A DNA stretch of 64,000 bases, from contig NZ_BAABCA010000008.1 in the NCBI RefSeq assembly GCF_039538365.1, forward strand, positions 62,001-126,000, in the 5' to 3' direction. Shown piece by piece: positions 50,972 to 60,805 of the stretch (its first letter is position 1; the number at the start of each line of letters is the position of its first letter). The position numbers and the translations under genes are program-made. The stretch is from Postechiella marina. Lineage in GTDB: Bacteria; Bacteroidota; Bacteroidia; Flavobacteriales; Flavobacteriaceae. A model generated the notes under the pieces. That model ran no database searches, was not told the DNA's origin, and was given only the letters and a program-made list of their open reading frames with translations.

Positions 50972-52276
50972 ATGCGCACAAAAACTCTTAAAAAAAACAA
51001 GATAAATGTAGTAACTCTAGGTTGTAGCAAAAATGTTTACGACAGCGAAGTGTTAATGGGACAACTTAAAGCCAATGGTAAAGAGGTTGCACACGAAGAG
51101 GATGGTAATATTGTTGTGATTAATACCTGCGGATTTATTAACAACGCAAAAGAAGAAAGTGTAAATACTATTTTAGAGTATGTGCAAAAAAAAGAAGGTG
51201 GCGAAGTAGACAAAGTGTTTGTTACAGGTTGTTTAAGTGAGCGCTATAAGCCAGATTTAGTAAAAGAAATTCCTGATGTAGATCAGTATTTTGGAACAAC
51301 AGAATTACCTGGGTTATTAAAAGCTTTAGGTGCCGATTATAAACACGAACTTATAGGAGAGCGATTAACTACTACACCAAAAAACTATGCATATTTAAAA
51401 ATAGCAGAAGGTTGCGATAGGCCATGTAGCTTTTGTGCTATCCCTTTAATGCGTGGTAAGCATAAATCTACACCAATAGAAGAGATTATAATAGAAGCAG
51501 AAAAACTTGCTGCAAAAGGTGTTAAAGAGTTAATTTTAATAGCGCAAGATTTAACATACTACGGATTAGATTTATATAAGAAAAGAAACTTAGCAGAGCT
51601 TCTTGAAGCTTTAGTAAAAGTTGAAGGTATAGAGTGGATTCGTTTACATTATGCATTCCCTACAGGTTTTCCTATGGATGTTTTAGATGTGATGAACAGA
51701 GAACCTAAAGTTTGTAATTATTTAGACATTCCTTTACAGCACATTTCAGATTCTATTTTAAAAAGTATGCGTCGTGGTACAACAAAAGAGAAAACGACAA
51801 AATTATTAAAAGAGTTTAGAGCAGCAGTGCCAGAAATGACTATTAGAACTACGCTTATTGTAGGTTACCCTGGAGAAACAGAAGAAGATTACCAAACACT
51901 TAAGCAGTGGGTTAAAGATATGCGTTTTGAGCGTTTAGGGTGCTTTACATATTCTCATGAAGAAAATACACATGCGTTTAATTTAGAAGATGATGTGCCA
52001 CAAGAGGTAAAGCAAGACCGAGCTAATGAGATTATGGAAATTCAATCTCAAATTTCTTGGGAATTGAATCAAGCTAAAATAGGTTATACTTATAAGGTGG
52101 TTATAGATAGAAAAGAAGGTAACTTTTTTATTGGACGTACTGAATTTGATTCGCCAGATGTAGATAACGAAGTTTTAATTGATGCCACTAAAACTTACCT
52201 TAAAACTGGAGAGTTTGCAACGGTTAAAGTTATTGAAGCAGAAGATTTTGATTTGTATGCAGAGGTTGTAAATTAA
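50972..52276 (+). CDS. rimO: Ribosomal protein S12 methylthiotransferase RimO
   Basis: A 434-aa radical SAM methylthiotransferase modifying the conserved Asp of ribosomal protein S12. The UPF0004 domain binds a second iron-sulfur cluster through VVTLGCSKNVYDSE, NTCGFINNAKEES and VTGCLSERY. The radical SAM motif is AEGCDRPCSFCAIP (CX3CX2C). The TRAM domain is at the C-terminus (YKVVIDRKEGNFFIGR). The RimO rather than MiaB assignment rests on the LGCSKNVYDSE and GCDRPCSFC wording. Confidence 0.96.
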   Translation: MRTKTLKKNKINVVTLGCSKNVYDSEVLMGQLKANGKEVAHEEDGNIVVINTCGFINNAKEESVNTILEYVQKKEGGEVDKVFVTGCLSERYKPDLVKEIPDVDQYFGTTELPGLLKALGADYKHELIGERLTTTPKNYAYLKIAEGCDRPCSFCAIPLMRGKHKSTPIEEIIIEAEKLAAKGVKELILIAQDLTYYGLDLYKKRNLAELLEALVKVEGIEWIRLHYAFPTGFPMDVLDVMNREPKVCNYLDIPLQHISDSILKSMRRGTTKEKTTKLLKEFRAAVPEMTIRTTLIVGYPGETEEDYQTLKQWVKDMRFERLGCFTYSHEENTHAFNLEDDVPQEVKQDRANEIMEIQSQISWELNQAKIGYTYKVVIDRKEGNFFIGRTEFDSPDVDNEVLIDATKTYLKTGEFATVKVIEAEDFDLYAEVVN

Positions 52277-52303
52277 TTGTTAAAAAGAAATATTTTTAGG
52301 AAT

Positions 52304-52337
52304 AAAAAAAGCTCAAGATTTATCTTGAGCTTTTTTT
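52304..52337. terminator. Terminator after rimO
   Basis: AAAAAAAGCTCAAGAT (52304-52319) pairs with ATCTTGAGCTTTTTTT (52322-52337) around TT. It is bidirectional for rimO and the convergent lipoprotein gene. Confidence 0.93.
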
Positions 52338-52353
52338 TGTATGTGTTAGGTAT

Positions 52354-52965
52354 TTATTTTTTTACAAAAATATTAGATAAATTATGTATTAATAAATACG
52401 CATTGCCTTGAATATCTTCTATTTTTTCGTAATCGTGAAAATCTATAGAGTTATTAAATGTTGTTGGAAAATATGGGATGTCTTGCTCATCTTCATAAGC
52501 GTCAGAAGAGCTGCTTGTTGCATTTCCTGCTTTAGAAATAATAGAAGAATATAGGTACTCTAGTCTAGACATATCTCCTTTACCATATAAAAACATGGCC
52601 TCACTATCTGCAGAAAGAATATAAAAATAACCGTCTTTAAATACGTAATTGGCAGTGGTTTTATAGTCGCCTTCAACTAATTCAACTTGCGAATCATTTA
52701 AAAATTTAAAATAGTCACCTTTATTTGCTTCCTCTATATCTACTTTATTATGGGCGTTGTTATAGTTTGTGTAATATTCAGATAAAACAGCTTCGGTTAC
52801 TTGAGTTTCTGCTCCATTTTCGTAAAAAGTAAAGTTCTCTTCTACCATAGAAAAATTAAGTGTAATTGGGTATTCAATATCAGAAGGTGTATTGTCATCA
52901 TTACTATTACAGGATAAATTGACGATGCATAGAAGTGTAATGAATTTAAAAAATAGGTTTTTCAT
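52354..52965 (-). CDS. Hypothetical lipoprotein
   Basis: A 203-aa protein with signal and lipobox LSCNS. The rest is acidic with no recognised domain; it has Ser/Asp-rich patches (AGNATSSSSDAYEDEQD). It converges on rimO. Function is unknown and there is no operon partner. Confidence 0.75.
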   Translation of the reverse strand: MKNLFFKFITLLCIVNLSCNSNDDNTPSDIEYPITLNFSMVEENFTFYENGAETQVTEAVLSEYYTNYNNAHNKVDIEEANKGDYFKFLNDSQVELVEGDYKTTANYVFKDGYFYILSADSEAMFLYGKGDMSRLEYLYSSIISKAGNATSSSSDAYEDEQDIPYFPTTFNNSIDFHDYEKIEDIQGNAYLLIHNLSNIFVKK

Positions 52966-53036
52966 TTAGGTTTGATTTTTTTGGTGTTTTTTTTAAGTAA
53001 ATATAAATACATTTCTATACTTCTTAAAAAAAAAAG

Positions 53037-53069
53037 AATCCTCTTTCAAAATAATTATGAAAGAGGATT
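53037..53069 (-). terminator. Terminator of the P450 operon
   Basis: AATCCTCTTTCA (53037-53048) pairs with TGAAAGAGGATT (53058-53069). On the minus strand it is followed by TTCTTTTTTTTTT, so it ends the operon that starts at 55845. Confidence 0.88.
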
Positions 53070-53078
53070 TGTATATTT

Positions 53079-54332
53079 TTAAGCTAGTAAATTAACGGGT
53101 TTAAAAATAACAGATGAGTCTACTAGTTTGTTTTTATCAATTTTTTCTCCGCTTTTTATAAACTTAGTGCCATATACATAAGCTTTAGCATTGTTTACAG
53201 CATCAACAGCGAGTAATTCATCGTCTTTAAAGTACCAGAACGATAGTTTGTTTTCTGCGCCTGTTTCTGTTCTGGTTAATACTTGATTGTAACCAGTAGA
53301 TAAGCCTACCATTTGTAATTTTACGTTGTATTGGTCTGACCAAAACCAAGGAATACTGTTATAAACTGCTTCTTTTCCAGAAATGCAAGTAGCTGCAATT
53401 TTAGCTTGATCTAAAGCGTTCTGTACAGACTCTAACCTAATATTGCGTTTGTAATGTGGGTTGTAATGAAATGTACAATCGCCAATGGCATAGATGTTTT
53501 CGTCGCTTGTTTGTGTGGTATAGTTTACTTTTATGCCATTTTCTATACTCAAACCAGCTTCTAGGGCTAACTCTAAATTAACATGAATACCTACGCCAAC
53601 AATTATAATATCTGCGTCAAATTTTGAGCCATCTGCACAAACTATAGTATTGCTTTGGGCATTAGGCTCTATTGAAACCACGTTTTTATTTGTTAATATA
53701 GAAACATTGTTTTTGTTATGAAGCTCCATAAAAAAGGTCGACATTTCTGGAGCTGTAACTCGTTTTAATATGCGGTCTTCGCGTTCTAAAACAACAACCT
53801 GACCTCCTAATTTTTTTAAAGACGCAGCTGTTTCTAGGCCAATATAGCCACCTCCTATAATAACAACACGTTTTGTTTTACTTGTATTAAAAGCTGTACG
53901 AATATTGTTTACATCTTTAGCTGTTCTTAGAGTAAAAAGGTTGTTAGCGTTTTTAATACCTTGAATAGGCGGTATAATTGGCCTTGCTCCAGTGGCTAAT
54001 ACTAGTTTGTCGTAGTTTTGAGTAGAACCATTATTAAGCGTTATGCTTTGCTTAGCTCGATCTATACTTAGTACTCGAACATTTAATTGTAAATCGATGT
54101 TTTCTACTTTGTAATTTTCTGCCGATTTTAAAAGATTCTTTTCTATGCTATCGTTGCTTGTTAAATACGCTTTAGATAGGGGAGGTCTATGGTAAGGTAG
54201 CGTAGGGTCGCTATCTATAAGTATAATTTTACCTTCCCAACCTTCATTACGAAGGTAAAAAGCTAAATTTACTCCAGCATGACTTGCTCCAATAATTACA
54301 CAAGTTTTATTGGTGTTTAAATTTTTAGACAT
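53079..54332 (-). CDS. Ferredoxin reductase (FAD/NAD(P)H, putidaredoxin reductase type)
   Basis: A 417-aa flavoprotein passing electrons from NAD(P)H to the adjacent [2Fe-2S] ferredoxin. The FAD-binding motif is CVIIGASHAGVNLA, the NAD(P) motif is VVIIGGGYIGLETAASLK, and the FAD-closing motif is NIYAIGDCTFHYN. It has the C-terminal domain of the rhodocoxin/putidaredoxin reductase group. It is the third gene of the P450-ferredoxin-reductase operon, 32 bases after the ferredoxin gene. Confidence 0.93.
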   Translation of the reverse strand: MSKNLNTNKTCVIIGASHAGVNLAFYLRNEGWEGKIILIDSDPTLPYHRPPLSKAYLTSNDSIEKNLLKSAENYKVENIDLQLNVRVLSIDRAKQSITLNNGSTQNYDKLVLATGARPIIPPIQGIKNANNLFTLRTAKDVNNIRTAFNTSKTKRVVIIGGGYIGLETAASLKKLGGQVVVLEREDRILKRVTAPEMSTFFMELHNKNNVSILTNKNVVSIEPNAQSNTIVCADGSKFDADIIIVGVGIHVNLELALEAGLSIENGIKVNYTTQTSDENIYAIGDCTFHYNPHYKRNIRLESVQNALDQAKIAATCISGKEAVYNSIPWFWSDQYNVKLQMVGLSTGYNQVLTRTETGAENKLSFWYFKDDELLAVDAVNNAKAYVYGTKFIKSGEKIDKNKLVDSSVIFKPVNLLA

Positions 54333-54364
54333 AAAAAATTAACTTAAAAAAATATAATTAGTGC

Positions 54365-54673
54365 TTATTTTGCAACTTGTAAAATAACACCATCTAAACT
54401 ATCGCTAATATCTAATTGGCAACATAAACGACTGTACTCGTTAGCATTGTCGTCTAGTTCTAGCATGTCTTCTTCTATTTCGCTAGCTCTACCTGTTTTT
54501 TCTATATGTTCTGGTGCTACAAAAACGTGGCATGTGGCACAAGAGCATACGCCTCCGCAATCGCCATCTATACCTTTTATGTTATTTTGTTTTGCTAGTT
54601 CCATTACAGATCCAGATTGCCCTTCTACTGTAATAGATTCATTGTTACTTGTTACAAATGTTATTTTAGCCAT
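54365..54673 (-). CDS. [2Fe-2S] ferredoxin (adrenodoxin/putidaredoxin type)
   Basis: A 102-aa ferredoxin carrying electrons to the P450. Cluster ligands are C39, C45, C48 and C85 (DCGGVCSCATCH, RLCCQL), with the spacing Cys-X5-Cys-X2-Cys-X36-Cys of putidaredoxin. It lies between the P450 and reductase genes. Confidence 0.94.
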   Translation of the reverse strand: MAKITFVTSNNESITVEGQSGSVMELAKQNNIKGIDGDCGGVCSCATCHVFVAPEHIEKTGRASEIEEDMLELDDNANEYSRLCCQLDISDSLDGVILQVAK

Positions 54674-54684
54674 AGCTTTGTTTT

Positions 54685-55845
54685 TTAGTTTTTAGCATTA
54701 AATTTTACCGTAATGTTGTCGTATCCAACTTTACGTTTAAACTGTTCTAAATCTTCAATGTTTTCTTTAAAATCTATAATGTCGATAGATTTTACTTTGT
54801 TAGATAATGTTTTAAGTAATATACGTAAAATTTGACGGGCATGTGTGGCTCCTAAACAATTGTGGTGACTGAAGCCAAAACCAACATGTGGATTTACTTT
54901 ACGGTCTAGAACTACCTCGTTAGCATTTTCGAATACTCTAGCATCTCTATTTGCTGATGCCCAACATAGCGAAACACGAGTATCTGCTTTTGCAGCATGC
55001 TCGCATACCATAGTGTCTTCTGTTACTACGCGCCCCATATGGGTTAATGGCGAAAAATACCTAACCAGTTCTTCTACTGCACGAGTTGTTATTTCTGGTT
55101 CGTCTTGTAAACGTTGTAACGATTCTGGATGCTCTGCAAAATAGGCTATAGTGTTTGTTATTGCATTAATTACAGTATCTCGACCACCAGCAAAAGTTAA
55201 AATCATTACCCCTTTTACTTCTTCTCGTGTTAGCTTTTTTCCATTAATTTTTGATGCTAATAGCATAGAATATAAATCTTCGCCCGGATTTTCTATAGCT
55301 TCAGTAATACGATTATCAATATAGTCGTATAAAATATTTGCTTTATCTCCATCTAAAGCTTCTCCTTCACTTCTAAATACGTGAGTTCCCCAAGATATCC
55401 AAGTTTCAGATTCTTCAAAAGGTGTGTTAAGTAATAAGGTTAAAGCGCGAGATTGTAGTTTTAAAGCAAAAGCTTCAACCACTTCTATAGTGTCTTTTGT
55501 TAAAGCTTCGTCTATAATATTTTCAATTTGCTTGGTTAGTATTTTTGTATATGTTTCTTCCAAAGGGCGTTTAAACCAAGGTTCTACCAAAGAACGAAAA
55601 TCTCCATGTTCTGGAGGGTCTACTTCAAAAGGAATTTGTCGTGTGTCTCTTATATTGACTTCTGATGGCACAACAATTCTTCCTGGTTTTGCTCCAGATT
55701 GAAATGTTTTCCAGTTATGAGCTGTTTTGCGTACATCTTTATGGCGTAAAAGCATGGTTACAGGATCGTTTTGATCGTTCATTTTGCCATAACCTTTTTC
55801 TAAACGTGCAGTTTCAAAAGGATCTTGAATTTCGCTTTTTTTCAT
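54685..55845 (-). CDS. Cytochrome P450 (class I)
   Basis: A 386-aa soluble P450. The I-helix is ILTFAGGRDTVINAI, the ExxR motif is VEELVRYF, and haem-ligand Cys330 is in GFGFSHHNCLGATHAR. In the haem loop the usual Gly (FGxGxHxC) is Ser326. With its own ferredoxin and reductase, it forms a complete electron-transfer set. The same trio occurs in marine flavobacteria that oxidatively demethylate algal methylated sugars, but no polysaccharide-utilisation genes are adjacent here, so the substrate is open. Confidence 0.95.
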   Translation of the reverse strand: MKKSEIQDPFETARLEKGYGKMNDQNDPVTMLLRHKDVRKTAHNWKTFQSGAKPGRIVVPSEVNIRDTRQIPFEVDPPEHGDFRSLVEPWFKRPLEETYTKILTKQIENIIDEALTKDTIEVVEAFALKLQSRALTLLLNTPFEESETWISWGTHVFRSEGEALDGDKANILYDYIDNRITEAIENPGEDLYSMLLASKINGKKLTREEVKGVMILTFAGGRDTVINAITNTIAYFAEHPESLQRLQDEPEITTRAVEELVRYFSPLTHMGRVVTEDTMVCEHAAKADTRVSLCWASANRDARVFENANEVVLDRKVNPHVGFGFSHHNCLGATHARQILRILLKTLSNKVKSIDIIDFKENIEDLEQFKRKVGYDNITVKFNAKN

Positions 55846-55908
55846 GTTGTATAATTAAATATTTCGCCATTAAAATTAAAGACTCCTTATCAAGGGCTTT
55901 AATTAGGT

Positions 55909-55916
55909 CAAAAATA
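55909..55916 (-). promoter_or_regulatory. -7 box for the P450 operon
   Basis: On the minus strand TATTTTTG fits TAnnTTTG, about 64 bases before the P450 ATG. No -33 TTG was found at normal spacing. Confidence 0.4.
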
Positions 55917-56084
55917 GATAATTAACATTTTTGTAAAGTTTTGTATTTTGACTTAAAAATAATCTATTTTGTTATTAAGAAAGAAGTGATTAGTATTTTT
56001 TAATCAAAAAAGGGTATTATTTATTGGAGCTAATACTGTTTTTACAGTTAGAATTAACTAGTTAAAATATATAAAACCACTTTT

Positions 56085-57344
56085 TTATGTGCGCTTTAAT
56101 TGACGCTTAATTTTGGCTATAGCAGTTTCTATAGATTTTTCTGGTTCTATGATATTGTATTTGCCCCAAAATTCTGGATCTGAAAAACCAGAAGCTTTAT
56201 CTGTAAGTATGGTGGTAGGGCGCAACATGGTGTTTTTTGTTTTAGCGTATTTAGCATTGCTATGTTTCCAATCTGTTATTGCCATTTCGCTATTTAGGGT
56301 ATACGTACTATTAAACAGTTTGCCTTTCCAATTTACTTTAAAGGTTAATAAAATATTACTGTATGCATAATGCCATTTTCCATTTTGTGTCCTATAGTTT
56401 ACCCTGTAACTTGCTTTTGTAGGGTATACATCAACTTTTTTGGGTTTTCTTCTAATATACATTTTACTAGATAGCTCTTTATTACTAACATTTAAGCTAA
56501 AAATGGCACTAGTAAGAGCCAGGGTTTTAGCGTCTACATACAATTTTCCGTAATAAAGAGGTGTTTTAATAAAACTGGTTTGTTTAAAATTTATAACATA
56601 AACGGTATTGTTATTTATTTTTGTAGGAGCATCAAAACTAAAGGTATACATATCCATGTTTTCTTTGTTAAAAACATAATCTGTGTACTTAACAACATCT
56701 GTATATAAATTGCTAAATGGTCCACCTTGCAGTTTTAAGGCTAGAGTGTCTAACTTAGAGTAATCTGTACTTTTTCTGGCTTTAATAAGGTCTATGCCTT
56801 CTCGTTTTAAACTGTTAATGGGTTGTTTGTGTATTTGAACAACAGCCTCTGAAAGCGACGCATTTTTACGACGCTTTTTTATGGTTTCTCTATAAAAAGC
56901 AGTCATAATCTTTCCGTCTGTATTATGCATGCTTTTATTTTTTAAAACCTCTAAAACCATACTTCTCGCATTTTCTTTTTTAGGGTTTATGCTAATGGCA
57001 TTTAACTCTGTAACAGCAGGTATTAATAAGATTTTTGTATGGTGATTTAATTCTGAAATTTTAATGTTTTTCTTTTCGTAACCCAAGTGTGTTATTACAA
57101 TATCTCTATCTAGCAAGTTAGAATTAACCTTTAAGAGAAACTCGCCATCACTATTAGTAATGGTGCTTATATTAGATCCATCTACTATAAGATCTGAAAA
57201 AGAAAGTGTTTTATTGGTTTTGGCATCTATAACCTTACCTTTTAATTCTTTGTAGGTGGGTAAGTTTTGTGCATCTATTTTTTTAGGGGTAAACATTAAA
57301 AAAACACAAAGGATGGAAGAAAATATTAAAAAAGGAGTTCTCAT
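56085..57344 (-). CDS. Carboxypeptidase-like regulatory-domain outer-membrane-associated protein
   Basis: A 419-aa exported protein (signal FLMFTPKKIDAQ). The N-terminal 90 residues form the beta-sandwich seen before TonB receptors (KGKVIDAKTNKTLSFSDLIV, TNSDGEFLLKV). A large beta-rich region without TonB plug features follows (YGKLYVDAKTLALTSAIFSL). It is too short for a receptor barrel. The role is unknown; it is probably an accessory periplasmic or outer-membrane protein. Confidence 0.8.
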   Translation of the reverse strand: MRTPFLIFSSILCVFLMFTPKKIDAQNLPTYKELKGKVIDAKTNKTLSFSDLIVDGSNISTITNSDGEFLLKVNSNLLDRDIVITHLGYEKKNIKISELNHHTKILLIPAVTELNAISINPKKENARSMVLEVLKNKSMHNTDGKIMTAFYRETIKKRRKNASLSEAVVQIHKQPINSLKREGIDLIKARKSTDYSKLDTLALKLQGGPFSNLYTDVVKYTDYVFNKENMDMYTFSFDAPTKINNNTVYVINFKQTSFIKTPLYYGKLYVDAKTLALTSAIFSLNVSNKELSSKMYIRRKPKKVDVYPTKASYRVNYRTQNGKWHYAYSNILLTFKVNWKGKLFNSTYTLNSEMAITDWKHSNAKYAKTKNTMLRPTTILTDKASGFSDPEFWGKYNIIEPEKSIETAIAKIKRQLKRT

Positions 57345-57457
57345 GGCTTTTTGGTTTAGAAGTGTAATACATCTATAAGATACAAAAAAAACATGTAATC
57401 GTCTAGTCCTTAGTGTTTTTTTAATAAATTTTATTGTTTTTTATGCACTTTATATAA

Positions 57458-59260
57458 TTAATAACTTACTAAATGTGCATCTGTTAGCGTTTTCATAAAA
57501 GCAATAAGTGCTTGTTGCTCGTCTCCAGATAAATTTAAATTATCAAAAGGTAATGTTTGGTTTGGTAAGTCGATGCCTAGGCCAACACCACCACCTTTAT
57601 TATAAAAATCTACAACTTCTTCTAGAGTTTGATAAACACCATTATGCATATAAGGCGCAGTTAGTGCAATGTTACGTATGGTTGGTGTTTTAAAAAAGTG
57701 TTTTCTAGCTTCTGTTTTATAAACATTGTAGCGTCCTAAGTCTTTAGATAATATAGGGTTAATAGTGTCTGTAGTATGCGGAACGCCTATGGCTTCTAGC
57801 TCGGTATCTTTAAATCGAGGAGGAACTGTACCATTAAATATAGGTGCAAAATGGCATGTGGCGCATAAGGCTTTGCCCATAAATAGATTAAACCCTTTTT
57901 TCTCTTGCGTTGTAAGTGTGTTTTCTTCGCCTCTAATATTTTTGTCGAATTTAGAATCGAAAGTATTTAAGGTTCTAATGTACGAAGCAATAGCGTGTCT
58001 TATATTGTAACTCGTTCTTTTATTGTTGTACAAGCTATCTATTTGGTTTTTATAGAAGGGGTTGTTTACTACGCGTTGCACAATAGAGTCCATAGTCATA
58101 TTAAACTCGTTATGGTTATTTACAACACCAATAACTTGACCTTCTAAACTACCTGTTCTAGAGTCTAAGAAAAAATCGTTTTGGTAAGCAGCATAAGTAA
58201 GAGTAGGCGAGTTGCGTGTTTGGTTTTTGTTAAACACTTTTTTACCATCTGTAAATGCTAACTCTTTAATGTGACAGCTTGCGCAAGCCATACTATAATC
58301 TTTAGAAAGCGATTTATCGTTAAACAAGGCTTTACCAAAAGCTATTTTTTTATTAATTTGAGTAGTGTCGCTCAAATTATCCATTAAATAAGTTTGATTT
58401 ATTGTTTTTTGAGAAAAAAGCGTATTCATGTTATTAGATAAAGCCATTTCAAAAGGAAAATCTACGTTCCAATCTTCTTGAATTTTAACTAATAATTTTA
58501 ATTGTTCGTTAATATTAGTTTTAATAAAATCGAATCTATCGAAGGTGTCAAAATCGTGGTTTAGTATTTTTTGAGCTTGCTCTATAGACGCTACAAATTC
58601 TAATAATAGTTCTTTAGATTTAAAATGTGCTTCGTTTAATTTTATTAACTCGATAATAGTTTGGTAGGTATAGGCACTTTCTACTAAAGATTGATTTAAA
58701 GCAGGAGAATCAAAACCAGTAATGCCAGTAGTGGCTATTCTTGTAATTTGATTTCTTAACAACCAAATAGTGTTATGCTTTTTTAATTGTAAATGGGCGT
58801 TTGTTTTTAAAAGCTTTAAACGATTGCTAGTGGTATTGGTTACATTATTTAAAAGCTCACGGTCTATAATATCGCTATAAAGGGCTTCTTCTACCACTTG
58901 AAAACCAAAAGGATTCATTACACGTGTGTCAAAACTTTCTTCGCCTGCAATTATTAAAATATTTGGAGCGTTTAAGCTTTTAAAGTTGTTATTGTCAACA
59001 TAAGCTAAAATAGGCTCTGCGAGTTTAAAGTGTTTTCTGGCTTTTATATAGTTACTCTTTTTTTCTTTTGTAGTTTTAGCTGTAATTATAGCATCTAAGC
59101 TATTTATGGCCTGCGATAAGTTGTTAACATATAGTTTAAGAACTTGCTCGTTTATAGAAACAGGCTCTACATTTTTTGTTTTTGTATTACAACTTATAAT
59201 AAGCAAAAGACATACACAAAATGTGTATGCCTTAGCTTTTTTTAATATGTATGTATTCAT
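57458..59260 (-). CDS. Di-haem cytochrome-c peroxidase (MauG/CcpA family) lipoprotein
   Basis: A 600-aa lipoprotein (lipobox LIISC). Residues 30-270 are helical, resembling the imelysin-like N-terminal domain of this flavobacterial group. The C-terminal half is a di-haem peroxidase with two CxxCH sites (MACASCHIKE and ALCATCHFAP) and the TPTIRNIALTAPYMHNG block. It would reduce peroxide or oxidise proteins in the periplasm. It begins 3 bases after the PhoX-like gene, so the two form one operon. Confidence 0.92.
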   Translation of the reverse strand: MNTYILKKAKAYTFCVCLLLIISCNTKTKNVEPVSINEQVLKLYVNNLSQAINSLDAIITAKTTKEKKSNYIKARKHFKLAEPILAYVDNNNFKSLNAPNILIIAGEESFDTRVMNPFGFQVVEEALYSDIIDRELLNNVTNTTSNRLKLLKTNAHLQLKKHNTIWLLRNQITRIATTGITGFDSPALNQSLVESAYTYQTIIELIKLNEAHFKSKELLLEFVASIEQAQKILNHDFDTFDRFDFIKTNINEQLKLLVKIQEDWNVDFPFEMALSNNMNTLFSQKTINQTYLMDNLSDTTQINKKIAFGKALFNDKSLSKDYSMACASCHIKELAFTDGKKVFNKNQTRNSPTLTYAAYQNDFFLDSRTGSLEGQVIGVVNNHNEFNMTMDSIVQRVVNNPFYKNQIDSLYNNKRTSYNIRHAIASYIRTLNTFDSKFDKNIRGEENTLTTQEKKGFNLFMGKALCATCHFAPIFNGTVPPRFKDTELEAIGVPHTTDTINPILSKDLGRYNVYKTEARKHFFKTPTIRNIALTAPYMHNGVYQTLEEVVDFYNKGGGVGLGIDLPNQTLPFDNLNLSGDEQQALIAFMKTLTDAHLVSY

Positions 59261-59263
59261 AAA

Positions 59264-60805
59264 CTATCTATCTAACCCTGTAATTGAGTATAAAGTTGAA
59301 CCATCGGCTCTAGTAGATGTTGCGTTAGCTAACGGATCTGTAAAGTGGGTACCATCTGCAGGTTTCCATCCGTGGTTTTGAGTAATTAATAAGAAAGAGT
59401 TCTTACCGTTGTTTACTATATCTGTAACGTCAATCATTCCAGTAATTTCCCATCTAGAACTAGCAGAACCGTATCCTAATTTTTCTGCATAAACTTGGTT
59501 ACACTCTAAAACAACTTTTAAATCTCCTGTATTTAAGTTGTATTGGTATAATCTTGCGTAGTGATCTTTTGGTGCGCTACCATTTACATCATTACCAATA
59601 GCTGGATCTTCTTGGATGTAAGCATAGTTTTCTGTTACTAAAATATTATCTGGAGATAAGAAACCTTCAGCTTTACCACCAACAACATCACCATCTAATA
59701 CACAAGTGATTTTAGCAGAACCAATTGGATCGTTTTCGTTAAAAACTAATTTGTAAATACGTCCAGAAACAGTTCCTTTATCTACAAACTCAGCTTTGTC
59801 TCTTCCTGTTGCACAGAAATAAATTTCTCTATTATCAGTAGCTGTACCTTTTTTCCAATCTATATCTTCAACTCTAACAAATCCCATTGCGCCTTTGGCT
59901 TTGGCATCAGCATTTAAATCTTCAACACTAGATTTTTCTGTTAATTCTACAAACTCAACATCATATTCTGTACCTTCAACCATATCAACTTCGTAAGTTA
60001 TACCAGGAGAAGTTACTTTAATAGTGTATAATTTACCACCTTCTAAATCGCCTTGGCTACCAACGTAAACCCCTAAATGTCCTTGAGGCACATCTCCACC
60101 GCTATCATCATCACCAATAACAACAACAGTGTTGTTTGGGTAAGCGTTTTTATTTAATACTACTGCATTTTCTGTAGACCACTGTCCTAAAGCAGGTAAT
60201 AATTTAGCAGTTCCTGCATCGTCAGCAGATTTGTAAGGGTCTGTAGCAAAAACTCCTTTAGAAGCTCCTCCCCATTCTCCTCCAGATAGGTATAAAGGTC
60301 CAAAACCGTGTTCTTCTGGAGTAACCATAGAGCCAGAACATTGAGCTGTAGATCCTGTTGCAGCAGCATTTAAAATGTACTCACCGTAGTAAGGTTTTAA
60401 ATCTTCAGTTAATTTAATTCTAGCAATAGAGTAATCTGCTTCAATGTTATTAATTAATGTAAAAGTTCCGTCAGCTTCAGCTAATAAACCAGCACCATCT
60501 GCCATAGAACCATATACAAAATCAGGTGAGTTAGGTATAATATCTTCAGAAGAAATAATTGGTGTAATTTTTAAGTTAGAAAAATCACTTGTTACTTTAA
60601 CTAAAGAAGGTGTTTTTGAGGCAGTTAAATATACTGATGCATCAGTACCATCTTCGCCATCTTCACCATCTTGTCCATCTTCTCCATCTTTTCCGTCTAC
60701 TCCATTAATACCGTCTTTTCCATCTTCATATTCGCAACTTGTTAAAAGAGAGGTTGTTGCTGTAAAAGCAAGAAGTAATAATAAGAGTTGTACTGTTTTT
60801 TTCAT
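59264..60805 (-). CDS. PhoX-like (DUF839) lipoprotein with collagen-like stalk
   Basis: A 513-aa lipoprotein (lipobox LTSC). Residues 28-52 are collagen-like Gly-X-Y triplets rich in Asp (GKDGINGVDGKDGEDGQ). The remainder resembles the PhoX/DUF839 calcium-dependent alkaline phosphatase fold (SGGEWGGASKGVFATDPYKS, VIGDDDSGGD, LSPDNILVTENYAYIQEDP). True phosphatase activity is not certain. It is the first gene of an operon with the cytochrome-c peroxidase. Confidence 0.85.
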   Translation of the reverse strand: MKKTVQLLLLLLAFTATTSLLTSCEYEDGKDGINGVDGKDGEDGQDGEDGEDGTDASVYLTASKTPSLVKVTSDFSNLKITPIISSEDIIPNSPDFVYGSMADGAGLLAEADGTFTLINNIEADYSIARIKLTEDLKPYYGEYILNAAATGSTAQCSGSMVTPEEHGFGPLYLSGGEWGGASKGVFATDPYKSADDAGTAKLLPALGQWSTENAVVLNKNAYPNNTVVVIGDDDSGGDVPQGHLGVYVGSQGDLEGGKLYTIKVTSPGITYEVDMVEGTEYDVEFVELTEKSSVEDLNADAKAKGAMGFVRVEDIDWKKGTATDNREIYFCATGRDKAEFVDKGTVSGRIYKLVFNENDPIGSAKITCVLDGDVVGGKAEGFLSPDNILVTENYAYIQEDPAIGNDVNGSAPKDHYARLYQYNLNTGDLKVVLECNQVYAEKLGYGSASSRWEITGMIDVTDIVNNGKNSFLLITQNHGWKPADGTHFTDPLANATSTRADGSTLYSITGLDR

